Below are positions 58,202 through 64,000 of a stretch of 64,000 nucleotides of DNA, in pieces. Source of the stretch: Staphylococcus succinus (lineage in GTDB: Bacteria > Bacillota > Bacilli > Staphylococcales > Staphylococcaceae); the NCBI RefSeq assembly GCF_029024945.1, contig NZ_CP118976.1, positions 558,001-622,000 of the forward strand. Reading direction: 5' to 3'. The position numbers and the translations under genes were made by a program. Positions within the stretch are counted from its first letter, which is position 1; each line of letters opens with the position of its first letter. Under the pieces are notes generated by a model. It ran no database searches. It saw only the letters and a program-made list of their open reading frames with translations, and was not told where the DNA came from.

Positions 58202-58386
58202 TGTTTTATAAGTAATCTACTTTAAGCTATTTAAAATTGTTCTGGCAAAAGCTATAATTATAGCAACATACAAAGAAAATAACTTACCTAAATGAAGAAC
58301 GTATTAAAAAGTGAGTAATCATCTGTAGATGATATAACTCTAAAAACTAAATAAATAGTTCACTATAAAATTCAAGGAGCATGAGT

Positions 58387-59601
58387 ATGACTAACAATCA
58401 AGAACAACATAAGCAGTCATTACTGTTTATTATTATATTAGGAGCGCTGACTGCTATAGGAGCATTATCTATCGATATGTTCTTACCTGGCTTGCCCCAA
58501 ATACAGTCGGATTTTAGCACGACAACTTCAAATACACAACTGACACTTTCTTTATTTATGATTGGTTTAGCGTTAGGTAACTTATTCGTTGGACCAATAT
58601 CTGATGGAATCGGACGTAAAAAACCATTAGCAATAGCAATGTTATTATTTACGTTAGCTAGTATTGGTATTATATTTGTAGACAATATTTGGTTGATGAT
58701 TGCGCTTCGTTTTGTGCAAGGATTCTGCGGAGGTGCAGCTGCTGTAATCTCAAGAGCAATCTCAAGTGATTTATATAGTGGAAAGCAATTAACTAAATTT
58801 TTGGCATTACTCATGTTGGTAAATGGTGTTGCCCCAGTCCTTGCGCCAGCTTTGGGCGGAATCATTTTAACTTTTTCAACATGGCGTATGGTTTTTGTCA
58901 TACTAACAATATTTGGATTGTTAATGCTGTGTGGTTCTATATTTAAGGTTAAAGAATCACTATCAACTGATCATCGCGACAGTCCACATCTTGGTAGAAT
59001 TTTTAAAGGTTTCAAACAATTATTAATTACACCTCGATTTGTATTGCCAATGTTAATACAGGGTGTAACATTTATTATGTTGTTTAGTTATATCTCGGCT
59101 TCTCCTTTTATTACACAAAATATATATGGAATGACTGCACAACAATTTAGTTACATGTTTGCAGCTATTGGCATTAGTCTTATATTTTCGAGTCAACTGA
59201 CAGGGAAGTTAGTGGATTATATTGATAGGCAAGTATTGTTACGGATATTAACGATGATTCAATTGCTAGGTGTTGTTTTGGTCGTGTTGACTTTATTATC
59301 ACATTTATCGATTTGGTTGTTATTTATAAGTTTTATTATTCTTGTAGCACCTGTGACAGGTGTGGCTACCTTAGGGTTTTCAATTGCTATGGAAGAACGC
59401 ACAGGTGGCAATGGAAGTGCTTCTAGTTTATTAGGATTAGTTCAATCTTTGTTAGGTGGACTTGTTTCCCCGCTTGTAGGTATGATGGGGGAAGAAAGCT
59501 ATATGCCTTATATTACAATCATTATTATTGCTGGTATTTTATTAATTAGTTTACAAACATTGAATTATTTTGTATTTAGACACGTGCCTCGACAAACATA
59601 A
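58387..59601 (+). CDS. tcaB: TcaB, Bcr/CflA-type MFS drug transporter
   Basis: A 404-residue 12-helix major facilitator of the Bcr/CflA drug:H+ antiporter group: SIDMFLPGLPQIQSDF at helix 1, VGPISDGIGRKKPLAIA at loop 2-3 and RFVQGFCGGAAAVISRAISSDLY at helix 4. It follows tcaR and tcaA as in S. aureus. Start ATG 58387 is seven bases after AAGGAG; ATG 58381 is only one base away. Substrate unknown; export of chloramphenicol- or bicyclomycin-like compounds is typical of the family. Confidence 0.92.
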   Translation: MTNNQEQHKQSLLFIIILGALTAIGALSIDMFLPGLPQIQSDFSTTTSNTQLTLSLFMIGLALGNLFVGPISDGIGRKKPLAIAMLLFTLASIGIIFVDNIWLMIALRFVQGFCGGAAAVISRAISSDLYSGKQLTKFLALLMLVNGVAPVLAPALGGIILTFSTWRMVFVILTIFGLLMLCGSIFKVKESLSTDHRDSPHLGRIFKGFKQLLITPRFVLPMLIQGVTFIMLFSYISASPFITQNIYGMTAQQFSYMFAAIGISLIFSSQLTGKLVDYIDRQVLLRILTMIQLLGVVLVVLTLLSHLSIWLLFISFIILVAPVTGVATLGFSIAMEERTGGNGSASSLLGLVQSLLGGLVSPLVGMMGEESYMPYITIIIIAGILLISLQTLNYFVFRHVPRQT

Positions 59602-59605
59602 TTAG

Positions 59606-59648
59606 AAAAATAAGACCACTCAGATTGTTGAGTGGTCTTATTATTTTT
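59606..59648. terminator. Bidirectional terminator after tcaB
   Basis: AAAAATAAGACCACTCA (59606-59622) / TGAGTGGTCTTATT (59629 onward) with T tracts on both strands. Confidence 0.88.
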
Positions 59649-59683
59649 GGATGCTTCTGATTAAATACTTTTATTGGTATCAA

Positions 59684-60232
59684 CTAGCGTCTCATTTTAA
59701 TCGTATTAGATAGTAAAATTTGTGCCAATTCATCTTCAGATTCAGGACAACCTTCGCGAATCCAATAATAGACAAGACCGATTTGTCCACCCACAGCATA
59801 AATGACGACTTGCTTCTTATTTAATACAGTCGTATAGTCTTCTAACATTTTTGTATAAGTTTCTTTGGTAGTTTGAATGTATTCAGAGAATAAATCTCGA
59901 TTTGGATGAGCGACTAAAATGGCATGAAAGAAACCATAATGACGACTAATATAAGATAGTATAACTTTGAAGAATTTATATAGTTTATAGTGATTGATTT
60001 CTGACTTATCATAGCTAAAGTATAAAGCATTTAATAAATGGGTATATTTCTGTAAATGATGTTTTTGAATTGTAGACAGCAGATCATATTTATCTAAAAA
60101 GTAATCATAAAATGTAGTTCTGTTAATACCACTATAGGCACAAATCATTTTAATAGTAATATTTTCAAAAGGTTGCTCTTCTAAGAGGATAATCATATTT
60201 TTGATAATTTTATTTTTGGCATTCTGTTTCAT
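59684..60232 (-). CDS. TetR/AcrR-family regulator, probable repressor of the EmrAB pump
   Basis: A 182-residue TetR-type protein: helix-turn-helix about 1-50 (KNKIIKNMIILLEEQPFENITIKMICAYSGINRTTFYDYFLDKYDLL) and an all-helical effector domain ending in VIYAVGGQIGLVYYWIREGCPESEDELAQILL. ATG 60232 follows GAAGGAG. It is divergent from emrA, and palindromes overlap the presumed emrA -10. An in-frame extension to 60346 has no ribosome site. Confidence 0.87.
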   Translation of the reverse strand: MKQNAKNKIIKNMIILLEEQPFENITIKMICAYSGINRTTFYDYFLDKYDLLSTIQKHHLQKYTHLLNALYFSYDKSEINHYKLYKFFKVILSYISRHYGFFHAILVAHPNRDLFSEYIQTTKETYTKMLEDYTTVLNKKQVVIYAVGGQIGLVYYWIREGCPESEDELAQILLSNTIKMRR

Positions 60233-60268
60233 TTTTTCTCCTTCAAAAAAACAACTTATGATGATTAC

Positions 60269-60300
60269 CCGACACATTTTAATGATGTGTTGGTGTTTTT
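60269..60300 (+). other. Terminator-like hairpin in the tetR-emrA gap
   Basis: CCGACACAT pairs with ATGTGTTGG around seven bases (60270-60292, two G-T pairs) and is followed by TGTTTTTTT on the plus strand. It may shield emrA from antisense read-through, or its core ACACAT-N7-ATGTGT may be an operator. Confidence 0.5.
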
Positions 60301-60310
60301 TTATTTTACA

Positions 60311-60327
60311 TGTCTCTATAATAGACA
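60311..60327 (+). promoter_or_regulatory. Candidate operator over the emrA -10
   Basis: TGTCT (60311-60315), CTATAAT, AGACA (60323-60327): an inverted repeat whose centre is the TATAAT -10 (60317-60322) of emrA. A TetR-type protein bound here would block the promoter. Confidence 0.6.
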
Positions 60328-60363
60328 AAGTGTAATTTAAAAGCAAATAGGAGGAATAGTGTA

Positions 60364-61011
60364 ATGAAGAAAATGGTATTAGTAAATGTCATTACCATTG
60401 TAGTACTTGTAATTATAGGAGTAGTTGGTTTCCACTTTTATAATCAAGCTACAGGATATGTAAGTACTGACAATGCTAAAGTTGATGGAGAGCAAATTAA
60501 GGTTTCTGCACCCGCATCTGGAGAAATAAAATCTTTCGACGTTAAAAACAATGACAAATTAAGTAAAGGCGACACAGTTGCAAAAATCGCAGCTAAAGGT
60601 GAAGATGGCCAGTCACAAAATATGGATGTTAAAATGCCACAAAAAGGTACAATCGTTAAAACTGACGGTATAGAGGGTTCAATGGCTCAAGCTGGGACTC
60701 CAATTGCTTATGCTTATAATTTAGATGATACTTATATTACTGCAAATGTTGATGAAAAAGATATTGCAGATGTTGAAGAAGGTAAAGATGTAAATGTAAA
60801 ACTTGACGGTGAAAAAGCCGAACTTAAAGGTAAAGTAGAAGAAGTTGGTAAAGCAACAGCTGCAAGCTTCTCAATGATGCCTTCATCAAATAGTGATGGT
60901 AATTATACTAAAGTATCTCAAGTTGTACCTGTGAAAATTTCACTTGATTCAAAACCATCTAAAAACGTTGTTCCAGGAATGAACGCTGAAGTTAAAATTC
61001 ACAAAAATTAA
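60364..61011 (+). CDS. HlyD/EmrA-family efflux adaptor protein
   Basis: A 215-residue periplasmic-adaptor-like protein with an N-terminal membrane anchor (MVLVNVITIVVLVIIGVVGFHFY), then a split biotinyl-lipoyl-like hairpin (YVSTDNAKVDGEQIKVSAPASGEIKSFDVKNNDKLSKGDTVAKI ... MPQKGTIVKTDGIEGSMAQAGTPIAYAY) and a beta-barrel (VNVKLDGEKAELKGKVEEVGKATAASFSM). It lacks a long coiled coil, as is usual in Gram-positives, which have no outer membrane channel. Twelve bases ahead of the MFS gene; ribosome site GGAGG. It should pair with the following EmrB-like pump. Confidence 0.9.
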   Translation: MKKMVLVNVITIVVLVIIGVVGFHFYNQATGYVSTDNAKVDGEQIKVSAPASGEIKSFDVKNNDKLSKGDTVAKIAAKGEDGQSQNMDVKMPQKGTIVKTDGIEGSMAQAGTPIAYAYNLDDTYITANVDEKDIADVEEGKDVNVKLDGEKAELKGKVEEVGKATAASFSMMPSSNSDGNYTKVSQVVPVKISLDSKPSKNVVPGMNAEVKIHKN

Positions 61012-61023
61012 GGGGGGTCTAAA

Positions 61024-62925
61024 ATGACAATGACCTTCATTATTATTTACGTAGTCATAGCGCTCATTCTTGTCGGTTTGATTAATGTAATTTTCACTAA
61101 AAGTCGAAAAAAACAAGCTAATCGACAAATGGAACAAACAAAGCATAAAAATAATGCGTCTAACGAAGATTATCAATCTAAATTTAAAGTTAAAGACCGT
61201 GCAGATTCTACAGAATCAACTGAGGCGTCAGTAACAAAAAGCAAGATGAATGACGATGAAGAAGAAGTATCTGAATTACAACAATCTGGTGATGAAGCAT
61301 TCGAGACAGATGTGAATGATGATCAACGACCTACAGATGTTGATCATGAAAGTATCAATCCAGACTCAGAAGAAGCTATCGTTAATGAAAAGCTTAAACA
61401 AAAACATAGTTCATTTATGTTTGGAAAAGGGACATCACAAGGTAAAGTTTTAATTGCGATGATTTTCGGGATGTTTATTGCAATTTTAAACCAAACTTTA
61501 CTTAATGTAGCCTTGCCTAGAATAAATACGGATTTCAATATCTCTGCCAATACAGGTCAGTGGCTTATGACAGGGTTTATGTTAGTGAACGGAATCTTGA
61601 TTCCTATCAGTGCGTATTTATTTAATAAATATTCTTACCGTAAACTATTTTTAGTTGCAATGACATTGTTTACACTAGGATCGCTAGTCTGTGGTTTATC
61701 AGGTTCATTTACAATGATGATGGCAGGTCGTGTATTACAAGCGATTGGTGCAGGTGTATTAATGCCATTAGGGACTAACGTATTCATGACAATCTTCCCA
61801 CCAGAAAAACGTGGGGCAGCAATGGGTACTTTAGGTATTGCGATGATATTAGCGCCAGCAATTGGACCAACATTATCAGGTTATATCGTTGAGAACTATC
61901 ATTGGAACGTAATGTTTTATGGTATGTTTATCATCGGTTTAGTGTCATTAGCAATTGCATATATTTGGTTTAGAGTTTATCAAGTTACAACAAATCCAAA
62001 AGCGGATGTACCAGGTATTATATTTAGTACAATAGGTTTTGGAGCCTTGTTATATGGCTTTAGTGAGGCCGGTAATAATACTTGGAGCTCACCAATTGTT
62101 GTGATTTCACTCATATTAGGTGTTATTTTTATCGCAGCATTTGTTATTCGTGAATTGACAATGCGTGTACCGATGTTAAGTATGGAAGTACTGAAATATT
62201 CAGGATTCACCTTAACAACAGTCATTAATATGATTGTTACAATGAGTTTGTTTGGTGGTATGATTCTTTTACCACTATACTTACAAAACTTAAGAGGATT
62301 CTCACCAATTCAATCAGGTTTACTCTTACTGCCAGGCGCATTAATTATGGGATTAATGGGTCCAATAGCGGGTAAATTATTAGATACAATTGGTATTAAA
62401 CCATTGGCACTCGTAGGTACAGGTATTATGACTTATGCCACTTGGGAATTGACTAAACTAAATATGAATACGACATATGGTCATTTAATGATGATTTATA
62501 TTGTACGTTCATTCGGTATGAGTTTTATCATGATGCCTATTATGACGGCTGGTATGAATTCATTACCACCACGTTTAATTTCACATGGTAATGCTTTATC
62601 CAATACACTAAGACAATTGGCTGGTTCTATTGGTACTGCCTTGTTAGTTACAGTAATGTCTACGCAAACAACAGAACATGTAGCAACATATACACAAGAT
62701 CTTGATAAAACGAATCCGTTCTTAAAAGATCGTTTACAAGAAATGGGACAAGCAATGGGTGGAGATCAAATGGCTACACAACAAGTGCTTGAATTTGTTC
62801 AAAAACTCGCTTCGATTAATGGTGTGAATAGTGCATTCTTAATCGCAACAGGATTAAGTGCACTTGCATTTATTTTAAGTTTATTCTTAAAAGGCAAATC
62901 ACATTATATGTCAAAAGAAAATTAA
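61024..62925 (+). CDS. EmrB/QacA-type MFS multidrug exporter with long N-terminal extension
   Basis: A 633-residue DHA2 (14-helix) major facilitator. Residues about 140-625 are the pump, with NQTLLNVALPRI in helix 1, GRVLQAIGAGVLMPLGTNVFM and the antiporter motif GIAMILAPAIGPTLSGYI in helix 5. Ahead of this lies an extra hydrophobic helix (TFIIIYVVIALILVGLINVIF, about 4-24) and a charged, low-complexity linker of about 105 residues, first basic and then strongly acidic. Typical EmrB proteins are about 510 residues, so this extension is unusual; I believe staphylococcal orthologues share it. Start after GGGGGG. Confidence 0.9.
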   Translation: MTMTFIIIYVVIALILVGLINVIFTKSRKKQANRQMEQTKHKNNASNEDYQSKFKVKDRADSTESTEASVTKSKMNDDEEEVSELQQSGDEAFETDVNDDQRPTDVDHESINPDSEEAIVNEKLKQKHSSFMFGKGTSQGKVLIAMIFGMFIAILNQTLLNVALPRINTDFNISANTGQWLMTGFMLVNGILIPISAYLFNKYSYRKLFLVAMTLFTLGSLVCGLSGSFTMMMAGRVLQAIGAGVLMPLGTNVFMTIFPPEKRGAAMGTLGIAMILAPAIGPTLSGYIVENYHWNVMFYGMFIIGLVSLAIAYIWFRVYQVTTNPKADVPGIIFSTIGFGALLYGFSEAGNNTWSSPIVVISLILGVIFIAAFVIRELTMRVPMLSMEVLKYSGFTLTTVINMIVTMSLFGGMILLPLYLQNLRGFSPIQSGLLLLPGALIMGLMGPIAGKLLDTIGIKPLALVGTGIMTYATWELTKLNMNTTYGHLMMIYIVRSFGMSFIMMPIMTAGMNSLPPRLISHGNALSNTLRQLAGSIGTALLVTVMSTQTTEHVATYTQDLDKTNPFLKDRLQEMGQAMGGDQMATQQVLEFVQKLASINGVNSAFLIATGLSALAFILSLFLKGKSHYMSKEN

Positions 62926-62933
62926 GAGATGAT

Positions 62934-62974
62934 AAAAAAACAGGAAGCCTCATATATGGGCTTCCTGTTTTTAT
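62934..62974. terminator. Terminator after the EmrB gene
   Basis: AAAAACAGGAAGCC pairs with GGCTTCCTGTTTTT with a short AT-rich loop; A and T tracts allow both directions. Confidence 0.9.
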
Positions 62975-63000
62975 TAGATTAAGCTATAAATCATGAAATA

Positions 63001-63642
63001 CTATGAGTGAAGTTTAGGTTTTCTATTTCTAAAAAAGAGACTTATAATAATTAATGCGATACAACAAGTTAATAGAATAATAGCATTATGAATAGCATCA
63101 GATTCTGTTAATATTTGTTCAGGCTTTACAGTAACATAGTATTGACTCATTGAGTCAGAAATACGAACAGCAATATTTTTAATAAGATATGAAAAACCAA
63201 ATGTAATAACTAGCATAATTGCCAGAATGAATAAATTAACAATTTTTAAAATAGTTCTATTAAAAACTAAAGTGAAAATGGTTAATATTAAACTCAAGAT
63301 ACAAGCGGCAAAAAATACATAAAATACTAAAATTAACAAATCAATTTTAGATTGCAAGTTATCAATGTTTTCAATATTTATATTTAAATTTGTTATATTA
63401 TTAACCGTTTCTTGAAAGTTTGTAAGTTGATGGAAAGTGACAGCCTCTTTTGCAAACTCAAGATTAAATATAGGTTCTTTAAACATACTATAACCTGTAA
63501 TAGCCACTAAAATCAGCACTATAAATTGAATGATCATGCTCATCCAAGATTTTTTCTTTTTTCCATAGGGGTTGCCTCTATGCATAGGCTCACTTGTTAG
63601 CGTATGTTCGAAATCTTTGAATTGACGGTTATTCTCAGGCAT
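63001..63642 (-). CDS. Four-helix membrane protein of unknown function
   Basis: A 213-residue protein: basic cytoplasmic N-terminus (NPYGKKKKSW), helix about 33-53 (MIIQFIVLILVAITGYSMF), outside loop with coiled character (FHQLTNFQETVNNITNLNINIENIDNLQSKID), two central helices (about 104-158), a second outside loop (RISDSMSQYYVTVKPEQILTESD) and a last helix (AIILLTCCIALIIISLFF). Good ribosome site AAAGGAG. No family recognised; convergent with the EmrB gene. Confidence 0.75.
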   Translation of the reverse strand: MPENNRQFKDFEHTLTSEPMHRGNPYGKKKKSWMSMIIQFIVLILVAITGYSMFKEPIFNLEFAKEAVTFHQLTNFQETVNNITNLNINIENIDNLQSKIDLLILVFYVFFAACILSLILTIFTLVFNRTILKIVNLFILAIMLVITFGFSYLIKNIAVRISDSMSQYYVTVKPEQILTESDAIHNAIILLTCCIALIIISLFFRNRKPKLHS

Positions 63643-63932
63643 AAACTGCTCCTTTCTCTATAGGGGACAATAGCATCGACTTATTTTATGACTTTTATTT
63701 TTGTTTTGTTATAATATGCAATAACTGATAAATAGTAACTATTGGTGTTAACAATTTAAATTTATATAGTGTTTAAAAGCGCTATTTTTAAGTTACTCGC
63801 ATTATATTATAACTATTGTTTTAATGTCATTAAATTAATTTTACCATAATATTTATTTTGAAAACTAAGTTATACTAAAAAATTCCATTGGATTGAACAT
63901 TTATTATAAAACTGAGATTGGGTTGATTATAC

Positions 63933-64000
63933 ATGAAATCAGGATTGACAACTAAATTTATTAATAAGTATTTATTACCTCATAGATCTATAACGTTTAA
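63933..64000 (+). CDS. Start of an unidentified gene, cut by the right edge
   Basis: From ATG 63933 an open frame of 22 codons (MKSGLTTKFINKYLLPHRSI...) runs to the window end without a stop. The ribosome site is weak (TTGGGTT region), so a start elsewhere is possible. A TATACT -10-like element lies at 63871-63876. Too short to assign. Confidence 0.45.
   Translation, partial: MKSGLTTKFINKYLLPHRSITF

Overview
The window is chromosomal DNA of a coagulase-negative Staphylococcus. It is AT-rich (roughly one third G+C by eye), genes are short and tightly packed, and the order of markers follows the staphylococcal core: fmhA-like, dsbA, adcA, sarZ, gltT, rsp, scrA, corA, iruO-like, paiA-like, mqo, hssRS/hrtBA, tcaR-tcaA-tcaB, emrAB. 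ScrA has the 480-residue length I recall for S. xylosus ScrA, and the accessory four-carbon-polyol operon hints at the S. saprophyticus/xylosus/equorum/cohnii group. The species cannot be fixed from this window. I see no tRNA, rRNA, insertion sequence, phage, CRISPR or replication origin.

Layout: 1-3.3 kb is the start of a Fem-family gene, two lipoproteins (one a DsbA) and zinc-repressed adcA. 3.4-5.6 kb has a YceI protein, a helix-hairpin-helix/NTF2-like protein coupled to an SRPBCC protein, and a small membrane protein. 5.6-9.9 kb is a beta-glucoside island (6-phospho-beta-glucosidase, PTS EIIBCA, divergent GntR regulator). 9.9-14.6 kb holds an Rrf2 regulator with an FNT channel, an acetyltransferase, two CtsR-type small heat shock genes, sarZ and a DUF3139 protein. 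15-21 kb holds gltT, the giant AraC regulator rsp and scrA. 21-26 kb holds corA, a TetR/ABC-2-type pair and a Na/Pi cotransporter. 26-34 kb is the most accessory stretch: an SDR enzyme, two luciferase-like monooxygenases, and a DeoR-controlled operon (zinc dehydrogenase, DhaK-like, DhaL-like, RpiB-like) that I interpret as erythritol/L-threitol catabolism. 34-38 kb has a CopCD/YcnI copper module, an iron-regulated flavin reductase and an acetyltransferase. 38-43.7 kb has a sugar porter, a quinone oxidoreductase, a PaiA-like acetyltransferase and two tandem Ser/Asp-rich lipoproteins. 43.8-48.7 kb has a teichoic-acid-type polymerase and a glycosyltransferase flanking a Rex-controlled lactate permease. 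49-64 kb has mqo, the haem-stress system, tcaRAB, a TetR-controlled EmrAB pump and a membrane protein, with a truncated gene at the right edge.

Regulatory sites legible in the DNA link many genes to known staphylococcal networks: Zur (adcA), CtsR (hsp20 pair), CcpA cre (bglP, scrA, SDR, polyol operon, sugar porter), a GntR-type operator inside the bglP promoter spacer, a ScrR-like palindrome (scrA), Fur (iruO-like), Rex (lctP) and HssR (hrtBA). Most convergent genes are separated by near-perfect bidirectional hairpins. The main unexplained items are the polyol operon without its own transporter, the repeat-bearing lipoprotein duplication, a long hairpin of about 97 bases downstream of lctP, a small conserved-looking reading frame upstream of mqo, and several palindromes without an assigned regulator.
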